This document shows, piece by piece, positions 31,440 through 40,502 of a DNA stretch of 64,000 bases (positions are counted from its first letter, which is position 1; each line of letters starts with the position of its first letter). The position numbers and the translations under genes are program-made. Source of the stretch: Kribbella amoyensis (GTDB lineage: Bacteria > Actinomycetota > Actinomycetes > Propionibacteriales > Kribbellaceae); NCBI RefSeq assembly GCF_007828865.1, contig NZ_VIVK01000001.1:372001-436000 (forward strand). The letters run 5' to 3'. The notes beneath the pieces were generated by a model. The model did no database searches. It was given only the letters and a program-made list of their open reading frames with translations, and had not been told where the DNA came from.

Positions 31440-32776
31440 CCCAGACAGTGAGTGCGCCGCCGGCGACCTGGTCGCCGCCCGGGCAGCAGCAGGCGCCGGG
31501 CCAGCCGCCCGCTCTGCAGACGCCGGGCACCCCTGCAGCAACCAGGCAAGGGGCGGTCAGCCGATGGTTCGCCGGTACTCCCGGCCGGATGCGGGCGCTG
31601 CTGATCCTGACCGCGGTCGTCTGTGTGCTCTTCGGACTCGCGGCGGCGCAGGGATTCCGGCAGTCCGACGGCGCCCTCCAGCGCGCCGAGGAGAACACCG
31701 CCCAACTGGTCCGGATCCAGTCGATCCACACCAACCTGGTCAGCGCCAACGCGGACGCCACCAACTCCTTCCTGGTCGGCGGCCTCGAACCGCCGGCCCA
31801 GCGCGCCCACTTCGTCGACGCGACGTCGGCGGCCTCCCGGCTCGTCGCGGAGGCGGCGACCGCGCAGCCCGCGGACCAGAAGGCGCTCGGCGAGCTGAAC
31901 GCGACGCTGCTGCGGTACAACGGCCTGATCGAGCAGGCCCGGGCCAACAACCGGCAGGGCCTGCCGATCGGTTCGCAGTACCTGAAGGACGCGAACGCGG
32001 TCCTGCAGACCGACGTGCTGCCGCAGGTGAACGCGCTGGTCCAGGCGAACGAGGGCCGCGTGGACTCCGAGTTCGACGGCGTCGGCGGCGGTACCGCGTG
32101 GGTGGTGGTGGCCGGGCTGATCGCGCTCGCGGTGCTCGGCCTGACCATGGTCTGGCTGGCCCGCCGGACGCACCGGTACGTGAACGTCCCGCTCGCGGCC
32201 GGCGCGGTCCTGGTGCTGCTGACGATGCTGGTCGGCGGGGTCGCGCTCGGCGGCGCGAGCAGTACGGCGAAGGACACCCGCGAAGGCGCGTTCGCCGACA
32301 CGCTGGCGATGTCCCGGGCCCGGATCGCGGCGTACGACGCGAAGTCGAACGAGAGCCTGACCCTGATCGCGCGCGGCTCGGGCGCCGAGTTCGAGAAGGC
32401 CTGGCAGACGTCGGCCAAGCGCGTCGACGAGGAACTGGCGAACGCCCAGTCCCGGACCAGCCGGACCTCGCGGACGCCGTGGAACAAGTACAAGGCGATC
32501 CACCAAGACCTCCGCGGCAAGGACGACGGCGGCAACTGGGACGCCGCCGTCGACGAGGCGATCGGCGCGACCGGCGAGACGTCCAACACGAGCTTCGCGC
32601 TCTTCGACAAGGCCTCGGCCGCGACGCTGAAGACCACCAGCAGGACTGCGAGCGACGAGCTGACCGACGCCCGGGACGGGCTGCCGCCGATCGGCTGGCT
32701 CGGCCTCCCGATCGGGATCGCCGCCGCCCTGCTCGCCGCCTGGGGCCTGTCCCAGCGACTGGGGGAATACCGATGA
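31436..32776 (+). CDS. glnX: GlnX-like transmembrane glutamate-signal transducer
   Basis: A 446-residue membrane protein with a Pro/Gln-rich cytoplasmic head and four helices (near 53-73, 219-241, 247-270 and 420-440) that enclose two extracytoplasmic helical domains, similar in layout to chemoreceptor sensor domains. Size, topology and its place directly before glnH and near pknG match GlnX of the mycobacterial GlnX-GlnH-PknG pathway, which passes an external amino-acid signal to PknG. The identification rests mainly on synteny. Confidence 0.75.
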   Translation: MTQTVSAPPATWSPPGQQQAPGQPPALQTPGTPAATRQGAVSRWFAGTPGRMRALLILTAVVCVLFGLAAAQGFRQSDGALQRAEENTAQLVRIQSIHTNLVSANADATNSFLVGGLEPPAQRAHFVDATSAASRLVAEAATAQPADQKALGELNATLLRYNGLIEQARANNRQGLPIGSQYLKDANAVLQTDVLPQVNALVQANEGRVDSEFDGVGGGTAWVVVAGLIALAVLGLTMVWLARRTHRYVNVPLAAGAVLVLLTMLVGGVALGGASSTAKDTREGAFADTLAMSRARIAAYDAKSNESLTLIARGSGAEFEKAWQTSAKRVDEELANAQSRTSRTSRTPWNKYKAIHQDLRGKDDGGNWDAAVDEAIGATGETSNTSFALFDKASAATLKTTSRTASDELTDARDGLPPIGWLGLPIGIAAALLAAWGLSQRLGEYR

Positions 32777-33756
32777 AGAAGACCACCCTGCTCGCGGCCA
32801 CCGCCGCGATCGCCGTCCTCGCGGTCACCGCCTGCTCGCCCGGCGAGTACGCCGCCACCGAGATCCCGCGCAACACCGCCCCGGTGGAGACCACGGATCC
32901 GCCCGCCCCGACGCAGCAGCCCGACTGCGGCAACCCGCTCGCGTCGTACGCGCCCGAGGGGGCGATGCCGACGCCGGAGGAGCTGCCCGCCGGGTCGACG
33001 ATGGCGCGGATCAAGCAGCGCGGCCGGCTGATCGCGGGCGTGTCCGCGGACAGCCTGCACCTGGGCTCCCGGAACCCGATCAGCGGCCGGATCGAGGGCT
33101 TCGACATCGACATGATTTACGCGGTCGCCGACGCGATCTTCGGCAAGCCGGCGCCGGGTCAGCCGCACAACGTCGAGCTGCGGGTGATCTCCAGCCCGGA
33201 CCGGATCCCGGCGCTGGAGAAGAACCAGGTCGACATCGTCGCCCGGAACATGACGATCAACTGCGAGCGCTGGCAGCGGATCGCGTTCTCGGCCGAGTAC
33301 TACCGCTCCGGGCAGAAGACGCTGGTGCCGCTCGACTCGACGGCCAAGAGCGTGAAGGACCTGAGCGGCAAGACCGTCTGCGCCCCGGCCGGTTCGACCA
33401 GCCTGGAGAACCTGAAGAAGGAGAACCCGGCCGTCAAGCCGGTCACCGCCGACACCGACACCGGCTGCCTGGTGCTTTTCCAGCAGGGCAAGGCGTATGC
33501 GATCAGCGGCGACGACACGGTACTCGCCGGGGACGCCGCGCAGGACCCGTACGCGAAGGTCCTCAACGACCGGTTCAGCGACGAGCCGTACGGGCTCGGG
33601 ATCAACGCGCAGAACAAGGACTTCGTCCGGTTCGTGAACCAGGTGCTCGCGCAGATCAAGGCCGACGGGACCTGGATGGCGTCGTACAACCGGTGGCTCG
33701 CGCCCGACCTGGGCAAGCTGGCGGCCCCGCCGGCCCCCGTGTACGGCAGGAGCTGA
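32773..33756 (+). CDS. glnH: GlnH-like amino-acid-binding lipoprotein
   Basis: A 327-residue solute-binding lipoprotein of the polar-amino-acid family. The signal ends in LAVTAC with Cys21, and the fold shows RLIAGVSADSLHLG, IEGFDIDMIYAVAD and DIVARNMTIN. No ABC permease or ATPase adjoins it, which suggests a sensor rather than an importer. It overlaps glnX by 4 nt. In mycobacteria GlnH binds aspartate/glutamate and signals through GlnX to PknG. Confidence 0.87.
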   Translation: MKKTTLLAATAAIAVLAVTACSPGEYAATEIPRNTAPVETTDPPAPTQQPDCGNPLASYAPEGAMPTPEELPAGSTMARIKQRGRLIAGVSADSLHLGSRNPISGRIEGFDIDMIYAVADAIFGKPAPGQPHNVELRVISSPDRIPALEKNQVDIVARNMTINCERWQRIAFSAEYYRSGQKTLVPLDSTAKSVKDLSGKTVCAPAGSTSLENLKKENPAVKPVTADTDTGCLVLFQQGKAYAISGDDTVLAGDAAQDPYAKVLNDRFSDEPYGLGINAQNKDFVRFVNQVLAQIKADGTWMASYNRWLAPDLGKLAAPPAPVYGRS

Positions 33757-34901
33757 TGACCGTCCGTACGCCGACCGCCGTCGCGCCCGCACCGCCGGGG
33801 AAGATCGGCAGCAGCATCCCCGCGCAGGAGCTGCTGGCGTTCCTCGATGCCCTGGGCACCTGGCGGGACCGGCGCAAGGCCGAGCTGGACGAGCTCGACC
33901 AGGCCGCGCTGCAGTCCCCCGACGCGGACGCGCTGAGTGCCGACGTGGTGCTCGGGATGGCGGTGTGGAAGGCGGTCTCGGACCGGTACGAGCTGATCCT
34001 GCTGACCTGGGACTCCGGCCGCGTCGGGCCGACCGAGACCGAGCGGATCTCCACCTTGATCTGGGGCGGCCTGGACACCGGTGGGGCCGGCGGTTCGCTC
34101 GCCGTGTCGTTGCCGGAGGCGTGCAGTTTGTCGGACGCGCTGGCGTCGACGCTGCGGTCCAAGCTCGCCCTCGATCCCGGGGACGCCGACCTGGCCCAGC
34201 GGTTGCGGCAGCTGCGCGCCCAGGTCGAGCGGATCCACGACCAGCTCAGTACCGAGCCGGCCGCGACCCGCAACCAGGCGATCGCGACCCACCACGACCT
34301 GGACCGCCGGGTCACCGAGCTGACCGAGAAGGCCAAGCGGGGCGCGGATGTCGGCGGGTTGATCGGCTCGCTGGAGATGGATGCCGCGCGCACCGAACGC
34401 GACCTCATCGTCGGCGCGGCCACTCGCCGGGAACGGGCCGCCGACGTGGCCCGGGCGAGGACGCTGCGGACCGACCTGGAGGCTCAGGGGACCGCGGTCC
34501 GGGCGTTGGCGGACCGCTGTGTCGCCGGAGTCACGCCGGCCCCACGGCTCGGCGTACCGGATGTGACCGCGCTCGGGCCGGTGCCGAACACGCCGGCCGA
34601 GCTGGAGAAGTACCTGACCCGGCTGGACGCGGTACGCCGCGCGCTGGGGCAGGCGCAGTCGGCGTACGGAGCGGCCCTGGAACGCAGGGACGAGCTGGCC
34701 GCGCGACTGGACGCGTACAAGGTGAAGGCGGCGAGCGTGCAGCGGACCGCGGGCACCGACGAGGACCTGGCCGAGTTGTACCGGCGCGGTCGCGAGGTGG
34801 TCGAGACGGAACCGGTGGACCTGGTCCGGCTCGGCGCGCTCGTGGCGGCGTACCAGACCTATCTGGACACCAGCGTCGCCGCCTCAGGAGGGACGACATG
34901 A
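33756..34901 (+). CDS. Coiled-coil protein of the PknG cluster
   Basis: A 381-residue soluble protein with long helical, Arg/Glu/Ala-rich stretches (LRQLRAQVERIHDQL, LDRRVTELTEKAKRG, AARTERDLIVGAATRRERAADV) typical of coiled coils. There is no signal or membrane segment. Its ATG overlaps the glnH stop by one base and its stop overlaps pknG by 4 nt. It may be an adaptor between membrane sensor and kinase. I recognise no named family. Confidence 0.8.
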   Translation: MTVRTPTAVAPAPPGKIGSSIPAQELLAFLDALGTWRDRRKAELDELDQAALQSPDADALSADVVLGMAVWKAVSDRYELILLTWDSGRVGPTETERISTLIWGGLDTGGAGGSLAVSLPEACSLSDALASTLRSKLALDPGDADLAQRLRQLRAQVERIHDQLSTEPAATRNQAIATHHDLDRRVTELTEKAKRGADVGGLIGSLEMDAARTERDLIVGAATRRERAADVARARTLRTDLEAQGTAVRALADRCVAGVTPAPRLGVPDVTALGPVPNTPAELEKYLTRLDAVRRALGQAQSAYGAALERRDELAARLDAYKVKAASVQRTAGTDEDLAELYRRGREVVETEPVDLVRLGALVAAYQTYLDTSVAASGGTT

Positions 34902-37288
34902 CGACCACCGCCTGTACCCAACCGGGTTGCACCGGCTCGATCCTGGACGGCTACTGCGACGTCTGCGGCTCCCCCGCGGCCGCAAGCAGCAACCCCGGCA
35001 GCACCGGTACGGCCGTCACCGGCAACGCAGGCTCGGGCGGCGGGAGCGCGGCGCCGGTCACCGGTGCGTGCCGCCAGCCGGGCTGCACCGGGACGTACCT
35101 GGACGGGTATTGCGACGTCTGCGGCTCGCCTGCCCCCGACGGCGTGGGCGGTTCGGTGCCGGACGCCGAGCCGATCAGCTCGCCGTCGACGGTGTCACGT
35201 GCCTCGAACCGGCTGGCGTCCACGCCGCTCGGTTCCGCGCGAGCGGCCGCGGCCGGGTCCAAGCTGACCCGGCGGCTCGGCACGTCGTCCACCCGGTTGC
35301 GCGGTGCGCGGCTCGGGGCCGGGCTGACCACGGTGCCGCCGATCCCCGCGATCGACGCGAGCAAGGCGATCCTGGCCGACCCGCAGGTGCCCGAGGACCG
35401 GCGGAACTGCCCGAGCTGCGGCAACGCGGTCGGCCGGTCCCGGGGCGACCAGCCCGGCCGGACCGAGGGGTTCTGCCCGAACTGCCGCAGTCCGTACTCG
35501 TTCTCGCCGAAGCTGAAGAAGGGCGACCTGGTCGGCGGCCAGTACGAGGTGGCCGGCTGTCTCGCGCACGGTGGTTTCGGCTGGATCTACATGGCCCGGG
35601 ACAAGAACGTGTCCGACCGCTGGGTCGTGCTCAAGGGCCTGCTGAACTCCGAGGACCCGGACGCCGTCGCGGCCGCGATCGCGGAGCAGCAGTTCCTGGC
35701 CCGGGTCGAGCACCCGCTGATCGTGGAGATCTACAACTTCGTCACCCACGAGGGCGCCGGGTACATCGTGATGGAGTACGTCGGCGGCACCTCGCTGAAG
35801 ACGTTGCTCAAGCAGCGGATGAAGGCGAACCACGGCCGGTACGACGCGCTGCCGATCGACCAGGCGATCGCGTATCTGCTGGAGATCCTGCCCGCGTTCT
35901 CCTACCTGCACGACCTCGGCGTGCTCTACTGCGACTTCAAGCCGGACAACATCATCCAGGTCGGCGACGCGGTCAAGCTGATCGACCTCGGCGGGGTCCG
36001 GCCGATCGACGACCTGGACTCGGCGATCTACGGCACGGTCGGGTACCAGGCGCCCGAGGTGCCCGAGGTCGGCCCGTCGATCGCGTCCGACATCTACACC
36101 CTCGGCCGCACCCTGACGGTGCTGGCGATGGAGTTCCGCGGCTACCAGTCGACGTACATCGCGTCGCTCCCGCCGGTGTCCGACGTGCCGTTGTTCCAGC
36201 AGTACGACTCGGTGTACCGGCTGCTGGCGAAGGCGTGCGCGAAGGACCCCGCCGACCGCTTCGTGTCCGCCGACGAGCTGCGGGTGCAGTTGCTCGGCGT
36301 ACTGCGCGAGGTGGTCGCCGCGAAGAACGGGGCGGGTGCCGCGCAGCACTCCACGTCGTCGCTGCTGTTCGGCAGCCCGGGTGACCTGGCGACGGGCCCG
36401 GCCGAGTCGGCGCCGCCATGGCAGCGGCTCCCCTCGTTGCTGCCCGACGAGGGTGACAAGCAGGCGGGCTGGCTGAAGACGGTCAGCGTCCCCGATCCGG
36501 CGAAGCGGCTGGAGGTCCTGACCACGGCGCCGGAGTCCTCCCCCCAGGTGCTGCTGGAGACCGCGCAGGCCGCGCTGGAGGCCGGACAGTACGACCTGGT
36601 CGACGCCTCGGTGACCGAGCTGCTGTCGGAGGACCCGTGGGAGTGGCGGGCGGTCTGGATGTCCGGACTGGTCGCGTTGGCTCGCGAAGACTCCAGGGCC
36701 GCGCAGTCCGCGTTCAACGCCGTCTACGGTCAGGTCCCCGGTGAGCTCGCACCGAAGCTCGCGCTCGCGGTGTCCTGCCAGCTGAGCGGTGAGTACGACG
36801 TTGCCGAGGGCCTCTTCCTGACCTGCGCGCGAACCGATGCGAACTACATCGCGCCGTCGGCGTTCGGGCTGGCCGCCATCCGCGCGGACCGTGGCGACCT
36901 GGACGGGGCGGTGTCCGCACTCGACCTGGTCCCGCAGACCAGCGGCGCGTACATCCGGGCCCGCCGGCAACGAGCCGGTCTGCTGGCAGGATCGGGACGT
37001 GGGCTGGCCGCTTTGGCCGAGGCCATGGGCAGTATCGAGGCCCTGACGATCGACCCGGTGGACCGGGCGAACCTGTCCGCGAGCGTGTTCCGGAACGCGC
37101 TCGACGTGGTCCTCGGCAGCGGGCCGGACCCGCAGCTGCGGATCTCCGGCCGGGCCGCGACCGAGCCGGACCTGCGGGACGGCCTGGAAGCGGCCTACCG
37201 TGAGCTGGCCGGTCACGCCCGGAGCCGGGAGGAACGGATCGCCCTGGTCGACCTGGCCAACGAGGTTCGAGGATGGACGCTGCGATGA
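34898..37288 (+). CDS. pknG: PknG-like serine/threonine protein kinase
   Basis: A 796-residue soluble kinase. Two near-identical zinc-knuckle-like modules start it (Cys6/11/20/23 and Cys58/63/72/75, each ending LDGYCDVCGSP). A rubredoxin-like site follows (CPSC 171-174, CPNC 193-196), then the kinase domain with glycine loop LAHGGFG (222-228), Lys246, atypical catalytic loop YCDFKPDN (Asp346) and DLG (363-365), then a TPR-type C-terminus. The rubredoxin site, CDFKPDN and TPR order match mycobacterial PknG, which controls glutamate/2-oxoglutarate metabolism. The doubled N-terminal knuckles are an addition I do not know from PknG. Confidence 0.93.
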   Translation: MTTTACTQPGCTGSILDGYCDVCGSPAAASSNPGSTGTAVTGNAGSGGGSAAPVTGACRQPGCTGTYLDGYCDVCGSPAPDGVGGSVPDAEPISSPSTVSRASNRLASTPLGSARAAAAGSKLTRRLGTSSTRLRGARLGAGLTTVPPIPAIDASKAILADPQVPEDRRNCPSCGNAVGRSRGDQPGRTEGFCPNCRSPYSFSPKLKKGDLVGGQYEVAGCLAHGGFGWIYMARDKNVSDRWVVLKGLLNSEDPDAVAAAIAEQQFLARVEHPLIVEIYNFVTHEGAGYIVMEYVGGTSLKTLLKQRMKANHGRYDALPIDQAIAYLLEILPAFSYLHDLGVLYCDFKPDNIIQVGDAVKLIDLGGVRPIDDLDSAIYGTVGYQAPEVPEVGPSIASDIYTLGRTLTVLAMEFRGYQSTYIASLPPVSDVPLFQQYDSVYRLLAKACAKDPADRFVSADELRVQLLGVLREVVAAKNGAGAAQHSTSSLLFGSPGDLATGPAESAPPWQRLPSLLPDEGDKQAGWLKTVSVPDPAKRLEVLTTAPESSPQVLLETAQAALEAGQYDLVDASVTELLSEDPWEWRAVWMSGLVALAREDSRAAQSAFNAVYGQVPGELAPKLALAVSCQLSGEYDVAEGLFLTCARTDANYIAPSAFGLAAIRADRGDLDGAVSALDLVPQTSGAYIRARRQRAGLLAGSGRGLAALAEAMGSIEALTIDPVDRANLSASVFRNALDVVLGSGPDPQLRISGRAATEPDLRDGLEAAYRELAGHARSREERIALVDLANEVRGWTLR

Positions 37289-38337
37289 CGAGTACGACCC
37301 GGACGGCCTGCCCGCAGTGCGGCGGCCCGATCTCCGACGCCGACCTGTACTGCGAGGCGTGCGGCGCCGAGCTGCAGCCGAGTAGTGGACCGAGCACCCC
37401 CGCCCTCGACACGGACACCGAGCCGACCGTCGAGCTCAACCCCGCGGCCGCGACGCCCGCCGGGCCGTGCCGGTCCTGCGGTGGCACGATCGGTGCCGAC
37501 AGCTACTGCGAGACCTGCGGGACCAAGGCAACCAAGCCGCGGGACCACTTCAGCGAGCAGCCCGCACCCTGGGTCGCCGCGGTGTGCGACCGCGGCATCC
37601 GGCACAGCCGCAACGAGGACGCGGTGGCCGTCGCCGCCGACGCCGAGCCGGGCAGCCGCGCGATGATGGTGGTGTGCGACGGGGTCAGCTCGTCGCTGGA
37701 TTCCGACGTGGCCAGCCTGGCCGCGGCGCGCGCCGCCCGCGACGTACTGGCCGCCGGTCACGCGCAGGGCATCGGTACCGAGTCGTCCCGGGTCGCGGCG
37801 GTGATCGCCCGGCTGAACGCGGCCGCCGACGCCGCGAGCGACGCCGTCCTCGCGAACACCAGCCCGGACAGCCCGAACCCGGCGTCCTGCACGTTCGTCG
37901 CGACCGTGCTCGAGGCCGATCTGCTGATCGCCGGCGTGGTCGGCGACAGCCGCGCGTACTGGTTCCCGGACGAGGCCGAGGCGGTCGCGCTGACCGTGGA
38001 CGACTCGTGGGCGGCCGAGCTGATCGCGACCGGCGTCCCGCGGGAGCAGGCCGAGACCGGGCCGCAGGCGCACGCGATCACCCGCTGGCTGGGCAAGGAC
38101 GCCCCGGACCACACCCCGCGGACCACCACGCTCAAGGTGGCCGGGCCGGGCTGGCTGCTGGTCTGCTCCGACGGGCTGTGGAACTACTGCTCCGAGGCGG
38201 CACCGCTGGCCGGCCTCGTCCGTCAGACCGCTGCGGCCGCGAACGGCGAACCGCTCGCCACCGCGTCCGCGCTGGTCGACTGGGCCAACGCCCAGGGCGG
38301 CCAGGACAACATCACCGTCGCGCTCGCGCGGCTGTAG
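37285..38337 (+). CDS. PP2C-type protein phosphatase with two zinc-ribbon-like knuckles
   Basis: A 350-residue protein. Residues 1-80 carry two four-Cys knuckles (9/12/23/26 and 62/65/75/78), and the rest is a PP2C domain: RHSRNED (107-112), VCDGVSSS with metal Asp (130-137), VVGDSRAY, VCSDGLWNY and a final GGQDNITVALARL. It overlaps pknG by 4 nt, making it the natural antagonist of the kinase. The shared N-terminal ribbons may bring both enzymes to one place. Confidence 0.92.
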   Translation: MTSTTRTACPQCGGPISDADLYCEACGAELQPSSGPSTPALDTDTEPTVELNPAAATPAGPCRSCGGTIGADSYCETCGTKATKPRDHFSEQPAPWVAAVCDRGIRHSRNEDAVAVAADAEPGSRAMMVVCDGVSSSLDSDVASLAAARAARDVLAAGHAQGIGTESSRVAAVIARLNAAADAASDAVLANTSPDSPNPASCTFVATVLEADLLIAGVVGDSRAYWFPDEAEAVALTVDDSWAAELIATGVPREQAETGPQAHAITRWLGKDAPDHTPRTTTLKVAGPGWLLVCSDGLWNYCSEAAPLAGLVRQTAAAANGEPLATASALVDWANAQGGQDNITVALARL

Positions 38338-38365
38338 AAACCGCTGATCGAAAGGAACGCCCGAG

Positions 38366-39643
38366 ATGGCCGAGTTCTCCGCCACCGTCTACCAGAACGA
38401 GTTCCTGCCCGACGGCGGCACCGACGTGCACGCGATCGTCACCGTGGCCTGCTCCGGCGCCGGCACGGCCGGCCAGTCCGGCAGCGGTGACGCCGGCGAG
38501 ATCATCATCGTCGACACCTCCGGCTCGATGGGCGCCGAGGGCGTCCGGGCCGCCGCGTACGCCGCGCAGACCGCGCTCGACCAGATCCTCGACGGGGTCT
38601 GGTTCGCGGTGATCTCCGGCAACGACCGGGCCCAGCTCGCGTTCCCGGCGACGACCGAACCGGTGATGGTCCGGATGGATCCGCGGACCCGGCAGGCCGC
38701 GAAGGAGGCGGTGGCCAAGTTCTACGCCGACGGCGGGACCGCGATGGGGACCTGGCTGCGGCTGGCGTCCCGGGTGTTCGCGACCGTGCCGTCGCTGACC
38801 CAGAAGCACGCGATCCTGCTCACCGACGGCGAGAACCAGCACGAGTCGCCCGAGGTGCTGACCCAGACCATCGAGGCGGTCACCGGTCAGTTCCAGTGCG
38901 ACTGCCGTGGTGTCGGGGTGGCCTGGCAGGTCGACGAGGTCCGCCGGATCGCGACCGCGCTGCTCGGCACCGTCGACATCATTCCGGCGCCGGACCAGCT
39001 GGCCGCGGAGTTCTCCCGGCTGATCCAGAGCTCGATGAGCAAGGGCGTCGCGTCGGCCGACCTGCGGGTCTGGGCGCCGCAGGGTGCGCAGGTGCTGTTC
39101 GTCCGCCAGGTCGCGCCGGCCGTCGACGACCTGACCTCCCGCCGGACCCAGGTGAACGCGCTGACCGCGTCGTACCCGACCGGTTCCTGGGGTGACGAGT
39201 CCCGTGACTACCACGTCGCGATCCGGCTGGCCGCGAAGGGCATCGGGCAGGAGCAGCTGGCCGCCCGGGTCCAGCTCGCCGTCGGTGAGCAGGTCCTGGC
39301 GCAGGGTCTGGTGAAGGCGCTGTGGTCGGCGGACGAGGCGCTCACCACCCGGATCAGCCCGGAGGTCGCGCACTACACCGGCCAGACCGAGCTGGCGAAC
39401 GCGATCCAGGAGGGCCTGGCCGCGAAGGCCGCCGGCGACACCGCGACCGCGACCACCAAGCTCGGCCGCGCGGTCCAACTCGCCGCCCAGACCGGGAACG
39501 AGGAAGCCACCACCCGACTGCGTAAGGTGGTCGAGATCGACGACCAGGACACCGGCACCGTGCGGTTGAAGCGCAGCATCGAGAAGGCCGACGAGATGGC
39601 GCTCGACACCGCCTCCACCAAGACCACCCGGGTGAGGAAATGA
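38366..39643 (+). CDS. VWA-domain protein
   Basis: A 425-residue soluble protein with an N-terminal von Willebrand A domain. The MIDAS motif is IIIVDTSGSMG, followed by the Thr site in GGTAMGTWL and the acidic site in LLTDGENQH. The C-terminal half is a beta-rich VWA-associated region and a helical end. GAAAGGAACG lies before the ATG, 28 nt after the PP2C stop. VWA proteins often act with AAA ATPases, and one is encoded seven genes upstream. Confidence 0.9.
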   Translation: MAEFSATVYQNEFLPDGGTDVHAIVTVACSGAGTAGQSGSGDAGEIIIVDTSGSMGAEGVRAAAYAAQTALDQILDGVWFAVISGNDRAQLAFPATTEPVMVRMDPRTRQAAKEAVAKFYADGGTAMGTWLRLASRVFATVPSLTQKHAILLTDGENQHESPEVLTQTIEAVTGQFQCDCRGVGVAWQVDEVRRIATALLGTVDIIPAPDQLAAEFSRLIQSSMSKGVASADLRVWAPQGAQVLFVRQVAPAVDDLTSRRTQVNALTASYPTGSWGDESRDYHVAIRLAAKGIGQEQLAARVQLAVGEQVLAQGLVKALWSADEALTTRISPEVAHYTGQTELANAIQEGLAAKAAGDTATATTKLGRAVQLAAQTGNEEATTRLRKVVEIDDQDTGTVRLKRSIEKADEMALDTASTKTTRVRK

Positions 39644-40356
39644 CAGCTGTCACCTGTCCGAGCGGGCACCCGTCCGTCTCCACGGACTACTGCGACGTCT
39701 GCGGTCTGCCGATCGGCGCCGCCGCGACTCCGGCGGCCGCCTCGGTTCCGGCTCCCGCGGCGGCCGCTCCCGTTGCCCCGGCGACCACGCAGTCCTGCCC
39801 GAACTGCTCGGAGTCCGCGGCCGTGGACGCGTTGTTCTGCGAGAACTGCGGCTACGACTTCACCACCGGTACGATGCCGCGCCCGGCGTCCACCCTCGAC
39901 CTCAGCACTCCTCCCCCGGCTCCGCCGGCGCCCCAAGCGGTCGCCGACTGGGTCGCCGAGCGCTGGGTCGACCCCGACTGGTACGCGGTCCAGCAGAGCG
40001 ACGACCCGTGCCCGTCCCCAGGTCTCCCGGTTGTCGTCCCGCTGGCCGACAAGAGCATCCTGATCGGCCGCCCGTCGAAGAGCCGCGGCATCACCCCGCA
40101 GATCGACTGCGGTGACGACACCGGCGTCAGCCGCCGCCAGGCCCAGCTCAGCACCGACGGCCAACGCTGGTGGGTCGAGGACCTCCAGTCCTCCAACGGC
40201 ACGTACGTCGCGTCGTCGGCCGGCCCGCTCCCCGAAGACCCGATCCCCCCGGGCCAGCGCCGCGAACTCAAAGAGGACGACCGCATCTACGTAGGCGCCT
40301 GGACCCGCCTCGTCGTCCGCAAAGCCACCCCCGAAGAACAAGCCGGCCAGGCCTGA
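39640..40356 (+). CDS. FHA-domain protein with two zinc-ribbon-like knuckles
   Basis: A 238-residue protein. Two knuckles (Cys6/His10/Cys18/Cys21 and Cys53/56/67/70) and an Ala/Pro linker precede a C-terminal FHA domain: ILIGRPSKSRGI, VSRRQAQLS and SSNGTYV, the phosphothreonine-binding residues. It overlaps the VWA gene by 4 nt and closes the operon. Mycobacterial PknG signals through the FHA protein GarA. This protein lacks an obvious GarA-type ETTS phosphosite and instead shares its N-terminal module with the kinase and phosphatase, so it may be a reader or scaffold. Confidence 0.9.
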   Translation: MTAVTCPSGHPSVSTDYCDVCGLPIGAAATPAAASVPAPAAAAPVAPATTQSCPNCSESAAVDALFCENCGYDFTTGTMPRPASTLDLSTPPPAPPAPQAVADWVAERWVDPDWYAVQQSDDPCPSPGLPVVVPLADKSILIGRPSKSRGITPQIDCGDDTGVSRRQAQLSTDGQRWWVEDLQSSNGTYVASSAGPLPEDPIPPGQRRELKEDDRIYVGAWTRLVVRKATPEEQAGQA

Positions 40357-40370
40357 GGCAGCGCTTCTGT

Positions 40371-40410
40371 CCTCTTGATCCAGGTAAAGGCAACAACCTG
40401 GATTAAGAGG
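40371..40410 (+). terminator. Hairpin after the PknG cluster
   Basis: CCTCTTGATCCAGGT (40371-40385) pairs with 40396-40410 through a 15-bp stem with one G-U pair and a 10-nt loop. No U run follows. It begins 15 nt after the FHA stop. Confidence 0.6.
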
Positions 40411-40457
40411 AGAGAAGAGTCCAGGTTTGATGAGGTAGAAACTTGAAGATCCCGGAG

Positions 40458-40490
40458 CAATCGCGGAAGGAGGTCTTCCGCGATTGTTTC
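40458..40490 (+). terminator. Intrinsic terminator
   Basis: CAATCGCGGAAG (40458-40469) pairs perfectly with 40475-40486 around GAGGT, followed by TTTCT. The -10 of the next gene (TAGGTT, 40491-40496) starts directly after it. Confidence 0.75.
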
Positions 40491-40502
40491 TAGGTTGCTG
40501 GT

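Noticed and set aside
30787..33792. Minus-strand open frame of about 1000 codons opposite the AAA, GlnX and GlnH genes
   Set aside because: It has low-complexity Arg/Ser/Pro composition and no start signal or domain. It is an antisense artefact of GC-rich coding.
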